Assembly (NCBI RefSeq): GCF_030063195.1 | Contig: NZ_JASISS010000003.1 | Span: forward strand, 124,001 to 188,000 | Source: Cryobacterium sp. PH31-AA6 | GTDB taxonomy: Bacteria > Actinomycetota > Actinomycetes > Actinomycetales > Microbacteriaceae | Direction: 5' to 3' | DNA: 64,000 nt | Shown here: positions 55,514 to 63,657 of the stretch, in pieces | How the letters are laid out: every line of letters begins with the position of its first letter | How positions within the stretch are numbered: the first letter of the stretch is position 1 | Translations under genes and position numbers: made by a program | The notes under the pieces: generated by a model | What the model was told of the DNA's origin: nothing | What the model saw: only the letters and a program-made list of their open reading frames with translations | Databases searched by the model: none

Positions 55514-56458
55514 ATGGATTCACGAGCAGCGCAGGGAATCACGGTCACGGGGGTCAGTCGTTCGTTCGGCAGCGTGCAGGCCGTGCGAGATGCCACACTG
55601 GCGGTGCCGCCGGGCTCGGTGACGGCCCTGGTCGGGCCGAACGGCGCAGGCAAGACGACCCTGCTGCTCATGCTCGCCAGTCTGCTCGCCCCCGATTCCG
55701 GCAGCATCACAATCGGCGGCCACGACCCGGTGGCCGACCCGCAGAAGGTTCGAGCCGCGATGGGCTGGATGCCCGACGTGCTCGGCTCCTGGCCGAGCCT
55801 GAGCGTTCGCGCCTCGCTCGAGATCACCGGGCAGATGTACAAGATGTCCCGCCTCGCCGCCACCACCCGCGCGAATGAGTTGATCGGGCTGACCGGCCTG
55901 GAGACCCTCGCCGACCGGCCGTCCCGGGTGCTCAGCCGCGGGCAGAAGCAGCGGCTGAGCCTGGCCAGAGCCCTGGTGCATTCACCCTCGGTGCTGCTGC
56001 TCGACGAACCGGCATCCGGCCTCGACCCGGCCGCTCGCGTGGCCCTCCGCGAACTCATTCGTCGCCTCGCGGGCGAGGGAACGGCGATCCTCGTCTCCAG
56101 CCACGTGCTCTCCGAACTCGACGAGATGGCGGATGCCGCCGTCTACCTCGCCGATGGAACCACGGCGAGCGCCGAGCGCGTCGCCCTGGCCGGCGCCAGC
56201 GCCAGATCGTGGCGGATCCGCTCGCTGGACCCTGACACCCTGGCCGGCGCCCTTCTCGCATCCGGCATCGTCGGCAGCGAGACGGACCACCTCGGCACCC
56301 TCGTGCACGTCGACAGCGAGGCCGCGGCCGCCGACCTGCTGGCCCGGCTGATCGGCTCCGGTGTTCGGGTGAGCGCCTTCGGGCCGGCGGTGGGCGACCT
56401 CGAACACACCTTCCTGGATCTGTCCCGGCCCGAATCAACCCGAGGGGCAGCATCATGA
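55514..56458 (+). CDS. ABC-2 exporter ATP-binding protein
   Basis: 314 residues from ATG 55514. Walker A GPNGAGKTTLLLML, signature LSRGQKQRLSLARALV (R in place of the usual G), Walker B VLLLDEPASGLD, H-loop ILVSSHVLSELD; the last 80 residues are the extra domain of the NatA/CcmA type. The stop overlaps the permease ATG by 4 bp. Likely exports a lipid, drug or sodium-like substrate; unknown. Confidence 0.93.
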   Translation: MDSRAAQGITVTGVSRSFGSVQAVRDATLAVPPGSVTALVGPNGAGKTTLLLMLASLLAPDSGSITIGGHDPVADPQKVRAAMGWMPDVLGSWPSLSVRASLEITGQMYKMSRLAATTRANELIGLTGLETLADRPSRVLSRGQKQRLSLARALVHSPSVLLLDEPASGLDPAARVALRELIRRLAGEGTAILVSSHVLSELDEMADAAVYLADGTTASAERVALAGASARSWRIRSLDPDTLAGALLASGIVGSETDHLGTLVHVDSEAAAADLLARLIGSGVRVSAFGPAVGDLEHTFLDLSRPESTRGAAS

Positions 56459-57552
56459 GCGACACCCGCGAAACAACGGCCGGCTCCGAGCCGGCCCCCA
56501 ATGCGGCTCCCAATGCGGCTCCCAATGCGGCTCCCGTCAGGGACTACGTCGCAGGGCTCTGGCTGGTTGTCACCCTCGAGCTGCGCCAGCGGGTGCGCGG
56601 GGTCGCCTGGTACGTTCTGCTGGGCATCTTCGTGCTGCTCGTCGCGGCGGTCACTTTGCTGCTGTGGCTGTCGACCACGGCCTGGGAGACCGGCGGCGGC
56701 GCGGTCTTCTCAGCCGTCATATTCTTCGTACTCCTGCTCGGCACCCTCGTGTCCCCCGCGCTCAGCGGCAACGCCATCAACGGCGACAGAGACATCGGCA
56801 CCCTCGCCACGACTCAGGTCACCCTGATCAGCACGGGCCAGCTCGTGCTGGGCAAATTCGTCGCCGCGTGGATCACGGCCCTCGCCTTCCTCGCCGCGGC
56901 CGTGCCATTTCTGCTCTTTGCGGTCGTGCTCGGCCAGGTCTCCGCTGCCACGATCGGCATCTCGGTGCTCGTGCTCGCCGCCGAACTCGGGGTCATCTCC
57001 GCGATCGGCGTCGGGTTGTCCGGTGTGGTCACCCGTCCCCTGTTCTCGATTGTGGTCACCTATCTCATCGTCGCGACACTGAGCGTCGGCACGCCGATAG
57101 CGTTCGCTCTGCTCGGCACCGCCACGAAGTCGGAACAGACCCTGACCGCGCCGGCCGGCTGCCAGGACCCGGCGACCACAGCGGAGATTCCTCGTTTCGA
57201 TCACTATTGGTGGGTGCTCGCGGCGAATCCGTATGTCGTCGTCGCGGATGCCTCCCCCGGGGTCTTCGATGAATACGGCAACCCGCAGGACCTGTTCGGC
57301 TGGATCGCGGTGGGGGTGCGGCAGGCACAGGTGGCGCCTGACCTGCAGGGCCATTCCCCCTATTGCAACTCGACCGGGCAATACTTCGGCGAGGACCAGT
57401 TGACGGCGCGAGAGGTCTACGACAGCACGGTGCCGTCCTGGTTCGTCGGTCTCGGCATCCACCTGGTCCTCGCGGCCGGTGCGCTGTTCTGGGCCTGGCG
57501 CCGCACGGTCACCCCGGCCCGCCGTCTCCCCACGGGCCGCCGCGTCGCCTGA
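56455..57552 (+). CDS. ABC-2 exporter permease
   Basis: 365 residues. The N-terminus (about 13-24) has three APNA repeats encoded by 12-bp tandem DNA repeats. Six hydrophobic helices follow; AVVFSAVIFFVLLLGTLVSP-like and SPALSGNAINGDRDIGTLAT regions match ABC-2 permeases of the NatB/GldF style. A large extracytoplasmic loop (about 235-325) separates the last helices. Partner of the preceding ATPase. Confidence 0.9.
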   Translation: MSDTRETTAGSEPAPNAAPNAAPNAAPVRDYVAGLWLVVTLELRQRVRGVAWYVLLGIFVLLVAAVTLLLWLSTTAWETGGGAVFSAVIFFVLLLGTLVSPALSGNAINGDRDIGTLATTQVTLISTGQLVLGKFVAAWITALAFLAAAVPFLLFAVVLGQVSAATIGISVLVLAAELGVISAIGVGLSGVVTRPLFSIVVTYLIVATLSVGTPIAFALLGTATKSEQTLTAPAGCQDPATTAEIPRFDHYWWVLAANPYVVVADASPGVFDEYGNPQDLFGWIAVGVRQAQVAPDLQGHSPYCNSTGQYFGEDQLTAREVYDSTVPSWFVGLGIHLVLAAGALFWAWRRTVTPARRLPTGRRVA

Positions 57553-57606
57553 CCGCGCGCCCCGCACGCCCGCCGGGTCAGCGCACGCCAGCCGGATCAG
57601 TGCACG

Positions 57607-58317
57607 TCAGCCGGGCAGACCGACGATGCCGGCGTCGAAGACGTCCGTGCCGTCCCCGGTGCCGATCGCGCCGTCGCCCTCGGCGGCGCGGATTTCGTCC
57701 TGAAGCCCTCGCAGGGCGGTGCGCAGCGCCCGCTCCGAGTCGAGTCCCTGCGCCTTGGCGGTGGCGACGATCGCCAGCAGCAGCGGACCGAGTTCGTCTT
57801 CGGTTTCGATCGGCAGCGGGAAGGCGGACTCCGCGCCGACCAGGCCGATCTTCTGCGCCCGACCGAGTACCTTGTCGGCGAGAGCGAGGGCGGGCATGCC
57901 CTGCGGAATGCCGTCGAGCACACTCGTGCGGTGCGGCTTCTCCACGGCCTTGAAGTCGTCCCAGGCGGCGACCACGTCGTCGGCCGTCTCGAGCGACAGG
58001 TCGCCGAACACATGCGGATGCCGCCCGACCATCTTCGCGGTCATCTGTGCGGCGACGTCCTGAATGTCGAAGTCCTCGCCGCTGGTGTGCGCGGCCAGGT
58101 CCGCGTGGAAGAGCACCTGGTAGAGCACGTCGCCGAGTTCCTCGATCAGCTCCTCGCGGCCACCGGCCTCGATCGCCTCGATGAGTTCATGGCTTTCCTC
58201 GGTCAGGTACTGCACCAGGGACTCGTGCGTCTGATCCGCGTCCCACGGGCAGCCTCCGGGCGCACGGAGCCGGGCGACGGTATCGATCAGGATGTCGAGC
58301 TGGCTGGGCGTGGTCAT
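57607..58317 (-). CDS. mazG: Nucleoside triphosphate pyrophosphohydrolase
   Basis: 236 residues from ATG 58317. Hydrolyses NTPs/dNTPs to monophosphates; house-cleaning of damaged nucleotides. First MazG domain: RLRAPGGCPWDADQTHESL, EESHELIEAIEAG, EELGDVLYQVLFHADLA (metal-binding E-x-x-E/D). A second, weaker half follows (LADKVLGRAQKIG, EDELGPLLLAIV). Lies 77 bp after mfd on the same strand; likely in the mfd operon. Confidence 0.94.
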   Translation of the reverse strand: MTTPSQLDILIDTVARLRAPGGCPWDADQTHESLVQYLTEESHELIEAIEAGGREELIEELGDVLYQVLFHADLAAHTSGEDFDIQDVAAQMTAKMVGRHPHVFGDLSLETADDVVAAWDDFKAVEKPHRTSVLDGIPQGMPALALADKVLGRAQKIGLVGAESAFPLPIETEDELGPLLLAIVATAKAQGLDSERALRTALRGLQDEIRAAEGDGAIGTGDGTDVFDAGIVGLPG

Positions 58318-58353
58318 GCGTGCCTCCTGGGGTTCGTTCTCATCGTAAGCGGC

Positions 58354-58415
58354 GGGCACGGGGTCACGCGGAGTCGGTCGCGGTGGGCACGGGGTCACGC
58401 GGAGTCGGTCGCGGT
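58354..58415. repeat. 31-bp tandem duplication across the mfd stop codon
   Basis: A 31-bp unit (starting GGGCACGGGGTCACGC) occurs twice without change at 58354-58384 and 58385-58415. The second copy holds the mfd stop and last codons; the first lies in the gap to mazG. Confidence 0.9.
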
Positions 58416-61400
58416 GGCCTCGACCGGCCGCGGGAAGATCGCGTCGAGCAGGGTGCCGGCCCAGGCGATCAGGGCCGCGTCGCCGAGTGGCTCGCCGTTG
58501 ATCCGCGGCATCGGCACGGTCATCGAGCCGTTCTGGGTGAAGTAGCGCGAGCCGGGGTACATCCGTTGCAGGCGCACCTGCATCGAATCGGCCAGGTTCG
58601 CCGGGGAGACGCGCAGGTTGGAACCCATCGCGACGACCTCGCCGAGCCCGGCCTGCTGGGCCAGCCAGCGCAGCCGGGAGACCAGGATGAGGTTCTGCAC
58701 CGGCTGAGGCGGTTCACCGTACCGGTCGGTGAGTTCGTCGAGTACGAGGTCGATCTGGTCCTTCGCCGCCGTCGGCGAGCTCGCCGCGGACAGCTTCTGG
58801 TAGGCCTCGAGACGCAGACGCTCGCTGTCGACGTAGTCCTCTGGGATGTGGGCATCGACGGGCAATTCGAGCCGCAGCTCGGTCTGGCCCTCCGCCACAT
58901 CACCGCGGAAGGCGCTCACGGCCTCGCCGATCATGCGCAGGTAGAGGTCGAAGCCGACACCGGCGATGTGCCCGGCCTGCTCGCCGCCGAGCAGGTTTCC
59001 GGCCCCACGGATTTCCAGGTCCTTCAGCGCCACCTGCATTCCGGCACCGAGTTCGTTGTTCGCGGCGATCGTGGACAACCGGTCGTGGGCGATTTCGGTC
59101 AGCGGCTTGTTCTCGTCATAGAGGAAGTAGGCGTAGGCGCGCTCCCGGCCGCGACCGACCCTCCCCCGCAACTGGTGCAGCTGGCTGAGCCCGAACTTGT
59201 CCGCCCGGTCGATGATGATGGTGTTCGCGTTGGCGATGTCCAGGCCGGTCTCGATGATCGTCGTCGAGACGAGCACGTCGAACTTGCGCTCCCAGAAGTC
59301 GACGACGACCTGTTCAAGCTGGGCTTCCGGCAGCTGCCCGTGCGCCACCGCGATCCGCGCCTCCGGCACCAGCTCGGCCAGCTGCGCGGCGACCCGGTTG
59401 ATGCTGGACACCCGGTTGTGCACGACGAAGATCTGGCCCTCCCGCAGCAGCTCGCGTCGGATCGCCGCCGCCACCTGCCGGTCAGAGTACGGGCCGACGA
59501 AGGTGAGGATCGGGTGCCGGTCCTCCGGCGGCGTGGCCAGGGTGGACATCTCCCGGATGCCGGTGACCGCCATCTCCAGGGTGCGCGGGATCGGGGTGGC
59601 ACTCATCGCGAGGATGTCCACGTTTGTCTTGAGCTTCTTGAGCGCGTCCTTGTGCTCGACCCCGAATCTTTGTTCCTCGTCGATGATGACGAGGCCGAGG
59701 TCCTTGATCACGATCGACTCGGAGAGCAGCCGGTGGGTGCCGATCACGAGGTCCACGGTTCCGTCGAGCATCCCGGCGATGGTCTCCCGGGACTCCTTCT
59801 CGGTCTGGAACCGGCTGAGGGCGCGCAGGTGCACCGGGAACCCGGCGAAGCGCTCCTGGAACGTCTCCATGTGCTGGCGCACGAGCAGGGTCGTCGGCAC
59901 GAGCATGACGACCTGCTTGCCGTCCTGGATCGCCTTGAACGCGGCGCGCACGGCGACCTCGGTCTTGCCGAAACCGACGTCGCCGGAGAGCAGCCGGTCC
60001 ATGGGAATGGGCCGTTCCATGTCGGCCTTGACCTCGTCGATGGTGGTGAGCTGGTCGGGGGTCTCCGCGAACGGGAACGCCTCCTCCAGTTCGCGCTGCC
60101 ACGGGGTGTCCGGCCCGAACGCGTGGCCCTTGCTGGCCATCCGCGCCGAGTAGAGCTTGACCAGTTCGACGGCGATATCGCGCACGGCCTTGCGGGCCTT
60201 GCTCTTCGCGGCCGACCAGTCGCTGCCGCCCATCTTGCTCAGGGCGGGCGCCTCCCCGCCGACGTAACGACTGACCAGGTCGAGCTGGTCGGTCGGCACA
60301 TAGAGCTTGTCACCCGGGTGCCCCCGCTTCGACGGCGCGTACTCGAGCACGAGGTACTCGCGCTTGGTCTTGACCGGGTTGCGCCCGCCGCTGGACACCT
60401 CGCGCTGGGTCAGTTCCACGAACCGGCCGATGCCGTGGGTCTGGTGCACCACGTGGTCCCCGGCCTTGAGCTGCAGCGGGTCAACGACGTTCTTGCGGCG
60501 GCTGGCCAGCTTCTTGACCTGGCGGGCGTCGTAGCCGACGACCCGACCGTAGAATTCTGACTCGCTGACCAGGGTGAGTTTCGTCTCGGGAATCTCGAAG
60601 CCGTGGTCGACGGATGCCTTGAGCAGGTAGGCGATGCCGGGTTCGGGTTCGCCGGGCCATTCGGTGACGATCCGGGCGGGGAGTTCGCGCTCGGCGAGCA
60701 CGTCAGCGGCCCGTTCGACCAGCCCGGCGCCCTGGGCGACGATCCCGACGGTCCAGCCGTCCTTCAGCCGGGCGGCCAGGTGCCCGACGGCGCCCTCCAC
60801 GCTGCCCTGGAAACTCGGTACGGCCTCGCCGTCGACGCGCACGGTGAGTAGTTCGTCGAGTTCACGGTGTTCGGGGAGCACCGGGGCATCCGTGGGCGCC
60901 GCCTGGAACGAGCTGAAGGTCCACCAGACGTGGGCGGAAGCCGGGGCGCCGGGGGCGCTGAACTTGACTGAGTCCCGCAACCGCCCCAGGGTGAGGAAGT
61001 CCCCGGATTCGAGATCGATCGGGGCCTCGGCGCCGGCGGTCGCCGCGCTCCACGCCGCGCCGAGGAACTCGCGGTTCGTCTCGGCGAGGCTGATCGCCCG
61101 GGAGGCGACCCGTTCGGGCGAAATCACGGCCACGGCCGCCTCGCCGGGCAGGTAGTGGGTGATCGGCACCAGCCGGTCGACGAGAGCGGGCGCGAGGCTC
61201 TCCATCCCCTCGACGGGGATGCCCTCGGCAATCTTGGCGAGCAGGCCGGCCAGGCTCGGAAACTCGTGCTGCATCTCCCGTGCCCGCTGGCGCACGGCGG
61301 GGCTGAGCAGCAGTTCCCGGCTCGGCGGCAGGGACACCCGCTCGATCGGGTCGGGCAGGGAGCGCTGGTCGGCGACGGAGAACGCGCGGAGCTGCTCGAC

Positions 61401-62033
61401 CTCGTCGCCGAAGAACTCGACGCGGTACGGATGCGGCGCGACCGGCGGGAACACATCAAGGATGCCGCCGCGCACGGCGAACTCCCCGCGGCGGGTGACC
61501 ATGTCGACTCGAGCGTAGGCGAGTCCGACCAGTTCCCTGCTGATGGCGCCCAGGTCGTGGCCGCGGGCGCCGGCCACCAGCTCGATCGGCTGGTAATCAG
61601 TGAGGTTGTCGGCCACCGGCTGCAGCGCGGCCCGCACCGACGCGATCACAATGAGCGGACGGCGGACGGCGGGGTCGGACTCCTCCCAGTCGCGCATCCG
61701 GCGGAGCGCATAGAGGCGTTTGCCGACGATCTCTGCGCCGGGGCTCAACCGTTCGTGCGGCAGCGTCTCCCAGGCCGGAAAGTCGACGATCTCTGCTTCG
61801 GCGGCGAAACAGGCGAGGTTCTCGTGCAGCGACTCCGATTCACGGCCGGTCGCGGTGATGACGAGCAGGGCCTGGGCCTTGTCCAGCCGGCCGCGCTGTT
61901 CGAGCATCGCGGCGATCAGCGGCGCACGCAGTCCCTCGGTGAGCGAGAAATCGCCGTCTCGGTTGGCGAAACCGAGGGCGTTATCGAATGTGGAGGCGCG
62001 CGAAAGTGTGGCAATTAAGCCCTGAAGAGTCAC
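58395..62033 (-). CDS. mfd: Transcription-repair coupling factor
   Basis: 1212 residues from GTG 62033. Removes RNA polymerase stalled at DNA lesions and recruits UvrA. UvrB-like N-terminal half (about 20-480), RNA-polymerase-interacting CarD-like domain (about 495-570, GDHVVHQTHGIGRFVELTQR), SF2 helicase with Walker A LSGDVGFGKTEVAVRA, DEEQ box IIDEEQRFGVEHK, SATPIPRTLEMA, and QLHQLRGRVGRG motif VI, then the TRCF C-terminal domain (about 1010-1130). Complete, 50 bp after pth. Confidence 0.97.
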   Translation of the reverse strand: MTLQGLIATLSRASTFDNALGFANRDGDFSLTEGLRAPLIAAMLEQRGRLDKAQALLVITATGRESESLHENLACFAAEAEIVDFPAWETLPHERLSPGAEIVGKRLYALRRMRDWEESDPAVRRPLIVIASVRAALQPVADNLTDYQPIELVAGARGHDLGAISRELVGLAYARVDMVTRRGEFAVRGGILDVFPPVAPHPYRVEFFGDEVEQLRAFSVADQRSLPDPIERVSLPPSRELLLSPAVRQRAREMQHEFPSLAGLLAKIAEGIPVEGMESLAPALVDRLVPITHYLPGEAAVAVISPERVASRAISLAETNREFLGAAWSAATAGAEAPIDLESGDFLTLGRLRDSVKFSAPGAPASAHVWWTFSSFQAAPTDAPVLPEHRELDELLTVRVDGEAVPSFQGSVEGAVGHLAARLKDGWTVGIVAQGAGLVERAADVLAERELPARIVTEWPGEPEPGIAYLLKASVDHGFEIPETKLTLVSESEFYGRVVGYDARQVKKLASRRKNVVDPLQLKAGDHVVHQTHGIGRFVELTQREVSSGGRNPVKTKREYLVLEYAPSKRGHPGDKLYVPTDQLDLVSRYVGGEAPALSKMGGSDWSAAKSKARKAVRDIAVELVKLYSARMASKGHAFGPDTPWQRELEEAFPFAETPDQLTTIDEVKADMERPIPMDRLLSGDVGFGKTEVAVRAAFKAIQDGKQVVMLVPTTLLVRQHMETFQERFAGFPVHLRALSRFQTEKESRETIAGMLDGTVDLVIGTHRLLSESIVIKDLGLVIIDEEQRFGVEHKDALKKLKTNVDILAMSATPIPRTLEMAVTGIREMSTLATPPEDRHPILTFVGPYSDRQVAAAIRRELLREGQIFVVHNRVSSINRVAAQLAELVPEARIAVAHGQLPEAQLEQVVVDFWERKFDVLVSTTIIETGLDIANANTIIIDRADKFGLSQLHQLRGRVGRGRERAYAYFLYDENKPLTEIAHDRLSTIAANNELGAGMQVALKDLEIRGAGNLLGGEQAGHIAGVGFDLYLRMIGEAVSAFRGDVAEGQTELRLELPVDAHIPEDYVDSERLRLEAYQKLSAASSPTAAKDQIDLVLDELTDRYGEPPQPVQNLILVSRLRWLAQQAGLGEVVAMGSNLRVSPANLADSMQVRLQRMYPGSRYFTQNGSMTVPMPRINGEPLGDAALIAWAGTLLDAIFPRPVEATATDSA

Positions 62034-62083
62034 CCGACGAGTCTACGCAGCCCCGGGCGCTGAACGGGAGCCCGGTCCAGGCG

Positions 62084-62665
62084 TTACGGGGAGTGGAACT
62101 TCTGCTGGGCGGCGGTGACGCCCTCGGCGGCGATGAGCTCGATCGCGTCGGCGGCATCCTCCAGCAGAGTGGGCAGGACCTCGCGCTCGTCCTTGGCAAA
62201 ATCGTGCAGCACGAAGTCGGCCGCGTCCTGGCGCCCCGGCGGGCGCCCGATGCCCATCCGGATCCGCACGAATTCCTTCGTGCCGGTCGCGGCGATGATG
62301 TCGCGCAGGCCGTTGTGGCCGCCGTGCCCGCCGCCGACCTTGATCTTGAGCGTGTCGAAGGGCAGGTCGAGGTCGTCGTGGACGACGACCAACCGGTCGG
62401 GCTCGAGCGAGTAGAACCGCAGGAGCGCGGCGACCGGGCCGCCGGACACGTTCATGTAGGTGCTCGGTTTGGCGAGCACCAGCTTGGGACCGCCGGGGAA
62501 GCTGCGCCCTTCGGCGACCGCCGAGGTGGTTTTGTGGTTCTTGAAATTCGCCGACAGCCGGTCGGCGAGCACGGCGGCGACCATGTGGCCGACGTTGTGG
62601 CGATTGCCGGCGTAGCCGGGCCCGGGGTTACCGAGCCCGACTACGAGCCAGAGATTCTCGTCCAG
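62084..62665 (-). CDS. pth: Peptidyl-tRNA hydrolase, CTG start
   Basis: 193 residues if translation begins at CTG 62665. The essential N-terminus WLVVGLGNPGPGYAGNRHNV, with the catalytic His, lies upstream of the first in-frame ATG/GTG (62584), which would remove it. The CTG is the only sensible start: it lies 6 nt after GGAGG and gives the family-typical length. Other blocks: GRSFPGGPKLVLAKPSTYMN, VVHDDLDLPFDTLKIKVGGG, GGHNGLRDI, RIRMGIGRP. Rescues peptidyl-tRNA in the cytosol. Next to rplY (38-bp gap) and mfd (50 bp). Confidence 0.9.
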   Translation of the reverse strand: MDENLWLVVGLGNPGPGYAGNRHNVGHMVAAVLADRLSANFKNHKTTSAVAEGRSFPGGPKLVLAKPSTYMNVSGGPVAALLRFYSLEPDRLVVVHDDLDLPFDTLKIKVGGGHGGHNGLRDIIAATGTKEFVRIRMGIGRPPGRQDAADFVLHDFAKDEREVLPTLLEDAADAIELIAAEGVTAAQQKFHSP

Positions 62666-62703
62666 GGAATTCCTCCGCGGTCGACGAAGCCAGATGGGGA
62701 AGA

Positions 62704-63324
62704 CTACTCGGCGGCAGGAGCCTCGGCGGCCTCTTCGGCGGCTTCGGGCTCTTCCTCTTCCTCGGCGGCAGGCAGGTGCACGTAGGCAACAACCGCGTCG
62801 GGGTCGGAGATCAGAACAGCGCCATCGGGAAGGGCGACGTCCTTCGCGTGGATCTGGGCGCCGTCTTCGAGGCCCTCGATGCTGACCATGACGTACTGGG
62901 GGATGTTGGTGGCCTCGACCTCGAGCATGAGGTACTTCGTGTCCAGGTCGGCGATGGTGCCCGACGCGGGCTCGCCTTCGAGGTGCACGGAAACCTCGAC
63001 CTGGACCTTCTCACCCTTGCGGATGACGATGAGGTCGAGGTGCTCGATGATCTGCAGGAACGGGTCCTTCTGTACGTCCTTCACCAGGGTGAGGTGCGTG
63101 GTGCCCTCGACGTCCAGCTCCAGGACGGCGTTGGCGCGACGAAGCAGCAGGCCGATCTGGTGGGCGGGCAGTGCGACGTGCAGCGGGGTCGTGCCGTGGC
63201 CGTAGACGACGGCGGGGATCTTGCCCAGCACGCGCAGCTTGCGGGCCGCACCCTTGCCGAACTTGACGCGAACGTCGGCGGCGATCTTGTTGTCAGCGAC
63301 AACCTTCTTCTTGGCCTCAGCCAT
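62704..63324 (-). CDS. rplY: 50S ribosomal protein L25/general stress protein Ctc
   Basis: 206 residues from ATG 63324, with an AAGGAG ribosome site. N-terminal L25 domain binding 5S rRNA (FGKGAARKLRVLGKIPAVVY), a longer C-terminal TL5-type domain (IVIRKGEKVQVEVSVHLEG, YLMLEVEATNIPQYVMVSIE), and an acidic Ala/Glu tail. Likely first gene of rplY-pth-mfd-mazG. A LexA-box-like site lies about 82 bp upstream. Confidence 0.96.
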   Translation of the reverse strand: MAEAKKKVVADNKIAADVRVKFGKGAARKLRVLGKIPAVVYGHGTTPLHVALPAHQIGLLLRRANAVLELDVEGTTHLTLVKDVQKDPFLQIIEHLDLIVIRKGEKVQVEVSVHLEGEPASGTIADLDTKYLMLEVEATNIPQYVMVSIEGLEDGAQIHAKDVALPDGAVLISDPDAVVAYVHLPAAEEEEEPEAAEEAAEAPAAE

Positions 63325-63657
63325 GATGTTTCTCCTTGCGGGCCTGGACGGCCCAGTCTGGTTTCGCGAACCGGAGGTCCGTGAAATCGTGAGTACTGGT
63401 TCAACTCGAACGCGTGTTCGCGTGAGGAAAGGCCGTGAAGCATCCCGCCGCGTCGATAACGGATACCGGCAACGATTATCCGCCGCCGACAGCCCTCGCC
63501 GAAGTTCAACTAGTGAGTCTAGCGGAGCGGAAGGGCCGGGGCGAACCGGATGCCGGTATCCGTCTCCTGGGGGCGCCGTCAGACACGAAACGTCACCGTT
63601 CCGCCCGACCGAGTAGCCTTGACGGAGGTTTGAGATCAATCACCTGAAGGAGTAAAC
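63325..63657. other. Intergenic region between rplY and gnd
   Basis: 333 bp between divergent starts, no gene. It contains a LexA-like box (63406-63421), a distant perfect 11-bp inverted repeat CGGATACCGGC (63460-63470) / GCCGGTATCCG (63552-63562), and a TAGCCT -10-like hexamer at 63613 before gnd. It must hold promoters for both directions. Confidence 0.6.
63406..63421. promoter_or_regulatory. LexA (SOS) box-like site
   Basis: TCGAACGCGTGTTCGC fits the actinobacterial SOS consensus TCGAAC-N4-GTTCGA at 15 of the 16 places counted with the N spacer (final base C for A). It lies 82-97 bp upstream of the rplY start and about 240 bp upstream of gnd. Confidence 0.5.

Noticed and set aside
58320-60560. 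746-codon plus-strand frame opposite mfd
   Set aside because: Mirror frame of Mfd; low-complexity Arg/Val/Asp composition, no start site or motif.
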